Positions 24,886 through 31,754 of a stretch of DNA of 32,342 nucleotides are shown here, one piece after another; within the stretch, counting starts at the first letter, position 1, and every line of letters begins with the position of its first letter. The DNA comes from JAVMKJ01 sp031732875. GTDB taxonomy: Bacteria; Pseudomonadota; Gammaproteobacteria; Competibacterales; Competibacteraceae. The position numbers and the translations under genes are program-made. The notes below the pieces were generated by a model that was given only the letters and a program-made list of their open reading frames with translations, was not told where the DNA came from and did not search any database. The DNA lies in contig JAVMKL010000101.1 of NCBI GenBank assembly GCA_031732875.1, forward strand, positions 1 to 32,342. Reading direction: 5' to 3'.

Positions 24886-25552
24886 CGGTGGAATTTCCGA
24901 ACAGGATGGCAAGAAAACCCAAAATCAGCGAAATGCCGATCAGGCCGGCCAGAATCTGGTCGATCTCGAAATAGAGAACGAGATAGAACGACGTCAGGAT
25001 GGTTCCCACCGCGCTGCCGAAAGTCGAGAAAAAATAAAGCAGCCCCGCCAACTGGCCGCTCCGCTGGGATTCGTTCACCAGCAGGCGGACGGCATAGGGT
25101 GATACCATTCCGGCTATGGTGGTCGGAACGAAGAAGAGCAGGGTGGCCGATATCAGGGAACCGTAACGGGGATCCTGAACCAGGTCGAAGATCCAGTCGA
25201 GGACTGGATTGCCCAGCAGAATCACCGGGATGGTGGTCAGCGCCCCGGCAATCGAGATGAACGCCAGCCGGCGCAAGGTCGGGTCATACAACGACAATCG
25301 GCCGCCCAGGAGATAGCCGACCGACAGCGCCAGCATGAAAACCGTGATCACCCCTCCCCAGACATAGATGCTGTTGCCAAAATTCGGCGCGAGAATGCGC
25401 CCGCTCAACAGTTCGATCGCCATCACGAAAAACCCGGACCATCCAGCGATCAACAAGACGAAAAGGCGGCGCAAAGTCGAGTCCTCGCAACGGTTCGGGC
25501 CGCGCGCGCCGGCATCGCCGACGGCTTGGCGAGATGCTGGTGAGACTATCAT
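24869..25552 (-). CDS. Membrane half of a split MFS/spermidine-synthase-like protein
   Basis: A 227-residue protein with six to seven membrane helices (LFVLLIAGWSGFFVMAIELL, VWGGVITVFMLALSVGYLLGG, LAFISIAGALTTIPVILLG, LISATLLFFVPTTIAGMVSPYAVRL, LLYFFSTFGSAVGTILTSFYLV, AGLIGISLILGFLAILF). The motifs AIELLSGRILAPNFG and SPYAVRL are those of the N-terminal MFS-like half of proteins annotated as fused MFS/spermidine synthase. Here it is a separate gene that overlaps the SAM-fold gene downstream, so this is a split form. The start at 25552 is the first ATG; no good ribosome-binding site is seen and the first 20 residues are poor in family features, so a later start is possible. Confidence 0.8.
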   Translation of the reverse strand: MIVSPASRQAVGDAGARGPNRCEDSTLRRLFVLLIAGWSGFFVMAIELLSGRILAPNFGNSIYVWGGVITVFMLALSVGYLLGGRLSLYDPTLRRLAFISIAGALTTIPVILLGNPVLDWIFDLVQDPRYGSLISATLLFFVPTTIAGMVSPYAVRLLVNESQRSGQLAGLLYFFSTFGSAVGTILTSFYLVLYFEIDQILAGLIGISLILGFLAILFGNSTDAPSQ

Positions 25553-25561
25553 GCAAAGTCG

Positions 25562-25587
25562 AAAAAAGCCCGGCCTTGCGGCCGGGC
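25562..25587 (-). terminator. Intrinsic terminator behind the truncated slipin copy
   Basis: On the minus strand GCCCGGCC and GGCCGGGC (25568-25575 and 25580-25587) pair around a 4-base loop, followed by TTTTTT (25567-25562). Identical to the terminator of the intact slipin at 29680-29705. Confidence 0.9.
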
Positions 25588-25603
25588 TCCGGTTTGACGG
25601 CGC

Positions 25604-25823
25604 TCAATGCGCCGGCAGGTCAATGCGCACCGTGTCGCGCAACACGCTATCCAGGCCGCCGAACACGGTCAGCCGTTCGACCTTATCCACGACCTTCTCC
25701 AGCGCTTCCAGTTCCTTGAGCCGCAGCAGCAGGGGGTTCTCTTCCATGAGCTTCGCCGTGTTGAGCAGCGAGCGGGTGGCGGCGATTTCCTCGCGGCGGC
25801 GAATGATGTTGGCCTGCGCCACC
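25604..25823 (-). pseudogene. Slipin 3' remnant (C-terminal about 72 residues)
   Basis: It encodes VAQANIIRRREEIAATRS, LLNTAKLMEENPLLLRLKEL and EALEKVVDKVERLTVFGGLD, the last about 72 residues of a slipin, with only a few amino-acid differences from the intact slipin at 29722-30870 (S/G in LD-S/G-VLR, I/T in REE-I/T). Homology ends abruptly at 25823 and the AT-rich transposase gene follows. The frame continues only nine bases into the new DNA to a chance start. About 13 of 262 bases differ from the intact copy, mostly at third codon positions, so both copies were under coding selection before this one was cut. Confidence 0.85.
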
Positions 25824-28790
25824 CTCGCGGAAAAAATCCACAAATATGGAATTCAGTCTTTTTCAGTATGGCTGATGACTTTTTCAACTTGAATATCATT
25901 TATTCCAAAATCGTCCTGAATTTTAGTCTGTTTCTGTTTTCTACAAACTCTGCGAGAGAATATGAAACCCTTGGGGCACAATTCTATCTGTGGCAATATT
26001 CGTTCTTTGTTAGGATTTTCACAAAATTCATCGATATCTTTCTCCTGTGAAATGAGAAATTTAAGAAAATTAACTCCCTTATATTTGCAGGTTATATAGA
26101 GACTTAAAAGGATAAGATAAGAATTTAGGCCAGATTCTGAAATCTGATAATCAACAACCTCTCGATAATAAGCAAATTCCTTAATGGCGTGTTCCGCATT
26201 GTTATTATTCCATGGTACGCCATCATGATTAATAAACGTAAATAGTTTATCCTGATACTTCACCAATCTTTTACGGTAGTCTTCAGTCACTTCAGAACGG
26301 TAAATCTTCCCCGAGATATTTTTGAAGAATTGATTAACATCCCGTTTATGCTTTCCAAGGTATTTTTTCTGGAGTCCATAATTGTCAATAGTGTCGATGA
26401 TATTGCGTAGTAATTTACCAAAATCGGATGCGAGTTTTTTAAGTTCTTCATCCCATGAATTAGCCTGTATATCATTATTAAAGTCCCTGATAAGGTGGAT
26501 TAAACACTTTTGCTGTTCACATGGAAGAGCGTCATAAGGCGCGTAAAAATCAGAAATTAATACACCTCGAAAATCTTTTAGCATATTATTTAGAAAGCTT
26601 CCCTCTCGTGATTTCCTGTAGATATATAAGACTTCTTCCATATTTGTGAAGACCCACACATACTCTTTGCCATCACGCGTGAGATGAACCTCCGTCTCGT
26701 CCACATGGATAAAAGTACCACCTATCATCTTGGCCAGAATTTGCTTGGAAGTTTCCTCATAATATTGGGATAGTAACTGCTTAAATGTGAATACATCAAC
26801 TGTGGATACAGGTAACCCAAAATAGTCATTAAACCTCTTTGCGATTTTTGAAAAACTAGATCGACATGCCACATATTCATACATGGCCCAGCTTTTCAGG
26901 GAATGGAAATACTCGTCCGAACGAAGATATTCTTCGGGTAAGAACCGCTTGCCACATGTCAAACAGCAATGCCGAGTAGTCGTAAACCGTATTACCCATC
27001 TGCTGATACCACTTTGCGTGATTTGAAGGTTTCGAGCTAAGCGAACTAACCGCCTATCCATCTGCCGAGTTATCTCTGTCCCTCTACAGCTAGGGCATTT
27101 TTGGCTACTGATTTCAATGGTATTATTTGCCAAAATATCTTTTTTGCCCTGCCTACTGTGTCTTTTAGATCTCTTTTTCTTTAGAGCCTCGTTTGTTCGA
27201 ATAAAGATTTTATCTCTTTGATAATCGAAGTATGCGCATTTGTTGATAATCCTGAAATCAGGGATAGTGAACTCTGTCCGGCCCCAGTCTGGACGGCTAG
27301 AATCTGGACTCATCTCTCCTACTTGCGATACAGGGTAACCTTCGTGGGTTATGGTCTTGGGTTGCGTCGCCGAAGTTTGCTTCGGGCAGATGGCATAAAG
27401 GAACTCTGTTACCTTCTTCAATGCAGCACAGTCTTCCAAATTGTATGTTGCGAGCATTTCTTTGAGTGCCTGCGAACCAGTTTGCTCCCACTTATTTCGC
27501 CACACAATGCTCTGTATGCCTGAAGCATCGGCTTCAGTCCAGTTAAAACCCAGATAGCCACCGATATGCTTCAAGCCATTGGAATATGTAGGGAAATAGA
27601 TATGCGAATAAATGATTGAGAGAATGTTGACAACACGAGCAAGGATCTTGTCGCCAACCTCCTGTTGGCCCAAATCTTTTATCATTCGTCGCAAGAATAT
27701 TGCCTCATAACTACCATAAGCGTAGAGGTAAAAGTCGTCGAGACGATTCACTACATCGAGAAATTTCTGGAACAGATGGAATTCCTCAGTTTGGCTGTCT
27801 ACCCAAAATGAGTGATGCTCTTCCGCTCCATTCCTCACGATAATCATACCAAGCAGGTATATATATCTGCGTTCCGGGTCACCTTCGAGATCTAAATAGA
27901 TTTGTGTTGATGGATGTGGCAGTTCGGGTGTACCAAGCACGTAGATCTTCTTATTTCGAATAGCCAACGCCTGTAAAGCATGATTGTGTGGTTGACTTTT
28001 TTGCTTTGATCGCGTATTTCTTTTTTGTGGGCGGAAGATACAGGATAGTTGAGTGACAGTGAGGATTCCTCTCTTATTGTATTTTCGGATTTCCTTTTGA
28101 CTCAATCCTTGTAGCAAACTGAGGTCATCCTTTGCTGTCGCATTAACATGGCACCGTTGGCAGAACTCGCAAATTTGGCAGTGTCGGTTAAGCATTAATA
28201 CTGGAGCTACACCACTCTCTTGGATTTCCTTAATTTCTTGTAGTGCTCGTCGTGCGCTTTTATCGCCAGAATCCAGCTTGAATTTTGTGGTATTGCATTC
28301 GCGGCCATGGATCAAAATCCCAACCTGTGGTTGCCTTCCTTGGGTATCGCCGAGGATGCAGCCATGCATTGCAAGCAAGATTTTATGTTGTCTGTTGAGT
28401 TTTTCTGCCTCGTGGAATAATACGGGAATGTAGTGAAATTCTCCTAGTCGTGATGGGCCAACTTCTTTCTGGAGAGAATCAAAGTGGACTGCAATCCTCT
28501 GATCTTCTAGAATCACGTCTGAGAGTAATGATATCCCCCGTTTTAGTGTCGCAAGTGTTAGGGTGACACCATGTGCGGTATCGACTTCTTGGTATCGAGT
28601 TACAAGTTTATGCGTGGCCGCTTGTCGTACATGGTTTCTGGTCTCTTTCTGCAATAATTCATAGGGTGATACGTTACCTTGTTCACGAATCAGCTTCAGG
28701 TATCCTTTGTATTTGCAGTTCAAGTAGCTCTCTAGAATTTCCCCGGTGATCTTCGTGTCCATAGCTTACCTCCAAGGATGAAGTTTCCAT
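25824..28790 (-). mobile_element. Candidate single-gene transposon carrying the nuclease-transposase fusion (ends approximate)
   Basis: The left limit is where slipin homology stops (25823). The right limit is placed where trmO-like homology fades (about 28790). Inside, AT content is high and the only gene is the fusion. I could not find convincing terminal inverted repeats or a target duplication. The 8-bp TCGCGGAA at 25825 and 28957 is listed under rejected. The limits are therefore inferred only from flanking homology. Confidence 0.45.
25853..28762 (-). CDS. Fusion of Cas4/RecB-like nuclease, RNase H-like exonuclease and IS66-like DDE transposase
   Basis: One 969-residue protein from ATG 28762 (GGAGG six bases upstream). 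Residues 1-205: RecB/Cas4-like module of the TM0106 type, with a lone N-terminal Cys16 and a cluster C195-x2-C198-x2-C201-x2-C204 suited to an Fe-S cluster; the usual D...D/E-x-K catalytic signature is not obvious (FHEAEKL at 116-122). Residues about 210-245: helix-hairpin-like GLSQKEIRKYNKRGILTVTQL. Residues about 286-455: DnaQ/RNase H-like fold (IYLDLEGDPERR with D291 and E293; YAYGSYEAIFLRR; YNLEDC with D444). Residues about 550-605: zinc ribbon C556-x2-C559 and C600-x2-C603. Residues about 625-880: IS66-like DDE domain with IHVDET (D688), LISDFYAPYDAL (D738), CLIHLIRD and NNNNAEHAIKEF (E857), a full triad. Base composition is much more AT-rich than its surroundings: acquired DNA. Each module is known; I know no described element with this fusion. 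Confidence 0.85.
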   Translation of the reverse strand: MDTKITGEILESYLNCKYKGYLKLIREQGNVSPYELLQKETRNHVRQAATHKLVTRYQEVDTAHGVTLTLATLKRGISLLSDVILEDQRIAVHFDSLQKEVGPSRLGEFHYIPVLFHEAEKLNRQHKILLAMHGCILGDTQGRQPQVGILIHGRECNTTKFKLDSGDKSARRALQEIKEIQESGVAPVLMLNRHCQICEFCQRCHVNATAKDDLSLLQGLSQKEIRKYNKRGILTVTQLSCIFRPQKRNTRSKQKSQPHNHALQALAIRNKKIYVLGTPELPHPSTQIYLDLEGDPERRYIYLLGMIIVRNGAEEHHSFWVDSQTEEFHLFQKFLDVVNRLDDFYLYAYGSYEAIFLRRMIKDLGQQEVGDKILARVVNILSIIYSHIYFPTYSNGLKHIGGYLGFNWTEADASGIQSIVWRNKWEQTGSQALKEMLATYNLEDCAALKKVTEFLYAICPKQTSATQPKTITHEGYPVSQVGEMSPDSSRPDWGRTEFTIPDFRIINKCAYFDYQRDKIFIRTNEALKKKRSKRHSRQGKKDILANNTIEISSQKCPSCRGTEITRQMDRRLVRLARNLQITQSGISRWVIRFTTTRHCCLTCGKRFLPEEYLRSDEYFHSLKSWAMYEYVACRSSFSKIAKRFNDYFGLPVSTVDVFTFKQLLSQYYEETSKQILAKMIGGTFIHVDETEVHLTRDGKEYVWVFTNMEEVLYIYRKSREGSFLNNMLKDFRGVLISDFYAPYDALPCEQQKCLIHLIRDFNNDIQANSWDEELKKLASDFGKLLRNIIDTIDNYGLQKKYLGKHKRDVNQFFKNISGKIYRSEVTEDYRKRLVKYQDKLFTFINHDGVPWNNNNAEHAIKEFAYYREVVDYQISESGLNSYLILLSLYITCKYKGVNFLKFLISQEKDIDEFCENPNKERILPQIELCPKGFIFSRRVCRKQKQTKIQDDFGINDIQVEKVISHTEKD

Positions 28791-28970
28791 TAGCAGATCC
28801 ACGCACATCAGATACTGCACCACTCGACCCCGGTCAGTCACGATGCGTTCCAGTTTCGCTGCCGACAGGCTAATAGGATTGGGCCGGAAGGTGGAACGAG
28901 TCGCGAATACGTCCAGCCGCCCGAGTCGATCCGGGCTGGCGTGGAACCCCGAATTATCGCGGAAGCAGCC
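28772..28970 (-). pseudogene. trmO: trmO remnant (tRNA N6-threonylcarbamoyladenosine methyltransferase family)
   Basis: On the minus strand an uninterrupted stretch after the stop at 28971-28973 reads SPDRLGRLDVFATRSTF, then RPNPISLSAAKLERIV, then VVQYLMCVDLLMETS. The E. coli TrmO/YaeB core contains PPRLGG...GVFATRSTFRPNPIGMSLVELKEVV...LDLVDGTPV, so VFATRSTFRPNPI is kept exactly, while the conserved DGTP is lost and the N-terminal half is missing. The SAM-binding beginning should lie to the right, but there the IS200-like element begins (near 28978). The 3' side runs straight into the start of the fusion gene. The gene is dead; the tRNA modification either uses another copy or is absent. Confidence 0.7.
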
Positions 28971-28977
28971 TCAATGA

Positions 28978-29600
28978 CTTACCGGCTAAAGCCGGTAGGT
29001 TGTTAGAGGCGTAAACGCCCGTTCAGACTCAAGTCAGTTCGGGTTGCGGATGAATCTGCCTGAAGCTCATTCCGCCAGCGCCGGTGACTCGTCCCAGACT
29101 TGGAAGGCACCCGATCCGTCCTCTTGCTCTTCGATATAGCGCTTAACTTGTTCTTCCGTCACTCTGCCCCCACCGTCACGCAGAAATACCCCCTCCCCCA
29201 CAGGTATTGGCTCCAATACCGCTTCTGCAACTCCCGAAATTCCCGCTGCAACCGATAGGAGGATTTACCCTTGAGGTATTGCAGCATCTTTGCCGGCGAC
29301 AGATACGTCGGCGCACTCACCAAGAGATGGACATGATTGGGGCGAATATTTCCCTGTATGACTACCATATCGTGTTCCGCAGCGATCATCCGCAGCAAAT
29401 CCCGGAGCCGGAGCCCGATCTCCCCGCGCAACACTGGATACCCGTACTTCGTCTTCCATACCATGTGGTACTTCAGGTCTGTAACCGTGTGGGCACCACG
29501 CCGATACCGCGCTCGATCTACCATCCGCTGTTCCCGCTCAAGCTGTAGCCCTTGACGAAGGGCGCGTGCTAAAGACGTTTCCGCCTAAAGGCGAAGGTTT
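28978..29600 (-). mobile_element. IS200-like insertion sequence (ends approximate)
   Basis: Its one gene is a Y1 transposase (29067-29524) and it has hairpins near both ends, as expected for single-strand IS200/IS605 transposition: ACCGGC-TAAA-GCCGGT (28981-28996) and GGCG-TAAA-CGCC (29008-29019) on the left, CGCC-TAAA-GGCG (29581-29592) on the right. All three hairpins share a TAAA loop. There is no tnpB. The exact ends need comparison with a second copy. Confidence 0.7.
29067..29524 (-). pseudogene. tnpA: IS200-like transposase TnpA, frameshifted at a C5/G5 run
   Basis: The frame from ATG 29524 encodes MVDRARYRRGAHTVTDLKYH, typical of IS200 TnpA, with the HUH motif RPNHVHLL (H64, H66) and YLKGKSSYRLQREF, up to GYFCVTVGAE. 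It then meets a stop at 29159. If one base is restored at the G-run (29167-29171), the product continues GRVTEEQVKRYIEEQEDGSG and ends after SPALAE at a stop at 29067-29069. The C-terminal VTEEQVKRYIEEQ helix normally supplies the catalytic tyrosine, so the split protein has no nucleophile. The shift may be a true mutation, a sequencing error, or a programmed shift on the homopolymer. Confidence 0.75.
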
Positions 29601-29679
29601 ATATCCTATTGTTTGGAAATCAAACGATGCTGATCGGCGTCAAGCTAAATATTGGCGGAATTTCGGTGGACAGTGGTAC
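29593..29679. other. Short AT-rich spacer between the IS200-like element and the slipin terminator
   Basis: 87 bp without a gene. GTTTGGAAATCAAAC forms a 5-bp hairpin. I do not recognise the rest; no TrmO N-terminus is visible on either strand. Confidence 0.4.
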
Positions 29680-29705
29680 AAAAAAGCCCGGCCTTGCGGC
29701 CGGGC
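29680..29705 (-). terminator. Intrinsic terminator of the slipin gene
   Basis: On the minus strand GCCCGGCC...GGCCGGGC (29686-29693 and 29698-29705) followed by TTTTTT (29685-29680), 17 bases after the slipin stop. Same as the left copy at 25562-25587. Confidence 0.92.
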
Positions 29706-29941
29706 TCCGGTTTGACGGCGCTCAATGCGCCGGCAGGTCAATGCGCACCGTATCGCGCAACACGCCATCCAGGCCACCGAACACGGTCAGCCGTTCGACC
29801 TTGTCGACCACCTTCTCCAGCGCCTCCAGTTCCTTGAGCCGCAGCAGCAGGGGGTTCTCCTCCATCAGCTTCGCCGTGTTGAGCAGCGAGCGGGTGGCGG
29901 CGGTTTCCTCGCGCCGGCGGATGACGTTGGCCTGCGCCACC
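29680..29941. repeat. 262-bp direct repeat, right copy
   Basis: The counterpart of 25562-25823. It covers the terminator and the last about 74 codons of the intact slipin. Confidence 0.9.
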
Positions 29942-30870
29942 TTCTCCGCCTGCACGACCTGGTTGAGAATGTCCTTCATCTCGCCCGGCAGGATCACGTC
30001 CTTCAAGCCGACCGTCTCCAGTTCCAGACCGTGCGGGCGAACCTTCTCGACCGCGTAGTCCCACACGGCCCGATCCAGTTCGTCCTTGTCGCCGAGCAGC
30101 ACGTCCAGGGTGCGGGTACCGATGGTCTGGCGCAGACCGAACTGCAAGGTCCGGTACAGGTAGTCGCCGCTGTTGCCCAGTTCGGCGCGAGCCTTCACCG
30201 GATCGGCGATCCGGTAGACCGCCGACAGGTTCACCCGCAGGCTGACCTTGTCCTTGGTCAGGATTTCCTGGCCGGAGACCTCCAGGGTCTGCAAGCGCAG
30301 GTCCACCGACTCTACCTTCACCGCCCGGTTGAACCGCCAGAAGGCGTGCAGGCCGGGCGACAGGGTACGGACCAGCTCGCCGTCCACCAGCAACAGACCG
30401 ATGTGGTTGTCCTCCACCTCGGCGACCTGAATGAAACCGGTCACATTCTTGACCAGGGTCGCCGACGGCCGCGCCAGCAGGGCCGCGTGCGCCCGCGACA
30501 GGGCGTAATCGGTGGCGATGTTGATCGACTCGACGCGAACCTCCACCGGACCCCGCCAGTAGACCCGACGGGTCGCGGGGGGCAACACGCCATCCAGACG
30601 ACCGTTCTTGTAGATCAGGCCAACCTGCCGGTCGCCGGTCTCGACGACCTGAAAATGGCGCTCGATCAGCTCCTGGTCGGTCTTCAACAGCACGTCCAGC
30701 CAGGGGTGCTCGAACTCGGCCACGGTTAGATCGTACCGCTGCACCTCGTGGCGGTTCAGAGGATCGAGCCAACGGTAAATACCCGGTTCCAGAATGGCCG
30801 CCAGCCGGCGGTCGTACAGGTGGAGCCCACGCTCGTTCTGGGCGATCACGATTCGCTTGTAACCCAACAT
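29722..30870 (-). CDS. Slipin-family SPFH membrane protein
   Basis: A 382-residue SPFH/stomatin-like protein. ATG 30870 has AGGAG seven bases upstream; the frame is open to 31053 but the extra 61 residues are not family-like. Order: an N-terminal soluble region (MLGYKRIVIAQNERGLHLYDRR); central VEDNHIGLLLVDGELVRTLSPGLHAFWRF, the beginning of the SPFH domain; LQTLEVSGQEILTKDKVSLRVNLSAVYRI; TLDVLLGDKDELDR; then helical coiled-coil (EKVAQANVIRRREETAATRS) and a hydrophobic end. The tail VFGGLDGVLRDTVRIDLPAH is typical. Stomatin-type proteins organise membrane microdomains. No long N-terminal membrane helix is visible, so attachment may be by the hydrophobic hairpin. Its tail is duplicated at 25562-25823, so there were once two slipin genes. 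Confidence 0.9.
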   Translation of the reverse strand: MLGYKRIVIAQNERGLHLYDRRLAAILEPGIYRWLDPLNRHEVQRYDLTVAEFEHPWLDVLLKTDQELIERHFQVVETGDRQVGLIYKNGRLDGVLPPATRRVYWRGPVEVRVESINIATDYALSRAHAALLARPSATLVKNVTGFIQVAEVEDNHIGLLLVDGELVRTLSPGLHAFWRFNRAVKVESVDLRLQTLEVSGQEILTKDKVSLRVNLSAVYRIADPVKARAELGNSGDYLYRTLQFGLRQTIGTRTLDVLLGDKDELDRAVWDYAVEKVRPHGLELETVGLKDVILPGEMKDILNQVVQAEKVAQANVIRRREETAATRSLLNTAKLMEENPLLLRLKELEALEKVVDKVERLTVFGGLDGVLRDTVRIDLPAH

Positions 30871-31320
30871 CTTGGTTCTCCTTGTGAAGTTGTTTGCAGT
30901 CTTCCTGTTCCGCCGCAATGCGGCGGGCGAGCGTGGCGTGTTGCTAGTCGGCGCCGTTTCCGGCCCGCCACCGCCGAGCGTCAGGATGTCATCGAGACCT
31001 GCTCCTGCCGGTTGGTTGATGAAAGAGGTTAAAGGGTTGGGAGCACACCCCACGCCCGCGCGGCGGACGACGGGTCGCTGCCGGGTCGATGATCGGCGGG
31101 CCTCGTGCGGCGGCCAGCGTCCTTGCTGGCCAGCGTCGCGCTCGGCTGGCCGATCATGACTTCAGCCTGATTCCCCGTCGCGCGGGACCGCGCGGACGGT
31201 GCGGGTCGGCGACCGTCCGATGCCGAGGCACCGGGCAAGCCGCCGCCCGCCGGGGTGGCTCCCGGGGTACTACAGTCGATGAAGCGGATTCGAACCGCGA
31301 GCCGTTTTAAGGCTTTCCCA
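30871..31320. other. Gene-free, hairpin-rich GC stretch upstream of slipin
   Basis: 450 bp with no credible gene on either strand. It holds several strong inverted repeats: ATGATCGGC (31089-31097) with GCCGATCAT (31149-31157), enclosing GGCCAGC (31112-31118) with GCTGGCC (31125-31131), and GGACGGT/ACCGTCC near 31194-31220. It might be the slipin leader, a structured RNA or a degenerate repeat. No promoter is evident. Confidence 0.45.
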
Positions 31321-31396
31321 TGGTGGAAAAGGAGGGAGTCGAACCCTCGACCGTCTGATGATGAGTCAGATGCTCTACCCGCTGAGCTACTTTCCG
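31321..31396 (-). tRNA. tRNA-like gene, anticodon CAU, with abnormal features (possible pseudo-tRNA)
   Basis: 76 bases including encoded CCA (TGG at 31321-31323). A normal cloverleaf can be drawn: D stem GCTC/GAGC, anticodon stem TCTGA/TCAGA with loop CTCATCA, variable loop CGGTC, T stem GAGGG/CCCTC with loop TTCGACT. Anticodon CAU would make it Met or (if modified) Ile. Oddities: base 37 is C where nearly all tRNAs have a purine; the acceptor is CGGAAAG against CTTTTCC, so 1:72 is a C:C mismatch and 3:70 is G:U. A one-base deletion from GGAAAAG would explain the acceptor. G3:U70, G2:C71 and A73 together are alanine identity elements. Confidence 0.65.
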
Positions 31397-31553
31397 TGCT
31401 TCGAAGTCCCATCGTCCGCCCGACACACGCCGTGCGATGGCTAGCGTTGGCGCGCCGGACCGGCGTTCGAACCGGTACCGCTGTGCGTCGACGGGGCTGC
31501 TTCGAACCTTGCCGGCGGGGATTTCAAAATCTTTCCGCCGGGCGCCAGACAAC
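31397..31553. other. Spacer between the tRNA-like gene and the terminator of the RNA candidate
   Basis: 157 bp without a gene. It contains two T-arm-like TTCGAA words (31467 and 31507) inside palindromic GC sequence that do not complete a tRNA fold. Confidence 0.4.
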
Positions 31554-31589
31554 AAAAAACCCCGGAAGGCTGGCCGCCGACCGGGGTTT
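31554..31589 (-). terminator. Intrinsic terminator on the minus strand
   Basis: On the minus strand CCCCGG (31586-31581) pairs with CCGGGG (31565-31560), extended by AAA/TTT pairs, and is followed by TTTTTT (31559-31554). It ends the RNA candidate that begins near 31748. Confidence 0.85.
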
Positions 31590-31748
31590 GGTATTCCCGC
31601 TCGGAAGGTCGCCTCACGCGGACCTCCCGAGCCTGTATTCTCGTCAGGTCCGCATCGAATCCATCGTGGGCGCGCAAGGATGCGCTGTCGGCATTGGCCG
31701 GCCGACGATGGACGAAAGGTTAAAGGGGCGCTGGGTTATGTTCATGGG
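31554..31748 (-). ncRNA. Candidate structured small RNA or attenuator leader (about 195 nt)
   Basis: It runs from a near-consensus promoter to an intrinsic terminator with no credible ORF. Stems (plus-strand positions): 31661-31667 with 31705-31711 (CCATCGT/ACGATGG), enclosing 31672-31675/31682-31685 (GCGC) and 31689-31692/31701-31704 (CGGC/GCCG); 31619-31625 with 31646-31652 (CGGACCT/AGGTCCG). A competing stem 31599-31610 with 31621-31632 (GCTCGG-A-AGGTC with one mismatch) uses the same GGACCT segment, so two folds are mutually exclusive, as in switches. I could not match it to 6S, 4.5S, RNase P RNA or tmRNA. Confidence 0.5.
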
Positions 31749-31754
31749 GGGCGA

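Larger units (their letters stand above)
25562..25823. repeat. 262-bp direct repeat, left copy (slipin 3' end plus terminator)
   Basis: It aligns without gaps to 29680-29941 at about 95 percent identity by hand count. The two copies flank the AT-rich fusion gene, the trmO remnant and the IS200-like element, so recombination between them could delete all about 4.1 kb. Confidence 0.9.

Noticed and set aside
25825..28964. 8-bp TCGCGGAA at 25825-25832 and 28957-28964 as a target-site duplication of the transposon (IS66 elements make 8-bp duplications)
   Set aside because: The sequence just inside the two copies shows no inverted repeat, and the right copy lies inside trmO-like coding sequence, well outside the likely edge. 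Chance is the better explanation.
31260..31320. A second tRNA with T-arm-like GGATTCGAACC near 31281
   Set aside because: The stem is only 4 bp and the remaining arms and acceptor cannot be drawn. The same is true for the TTCGAA words at 31467 and 31507.
31600..31720. tmRNA, suggested by GGATTCGATGCGG on the minus strand
   Set aside because: The proteolysis-tag reading frame (A-N-D-E-N-type ending), the tRNA-like ends and the pseudoknots are missing.
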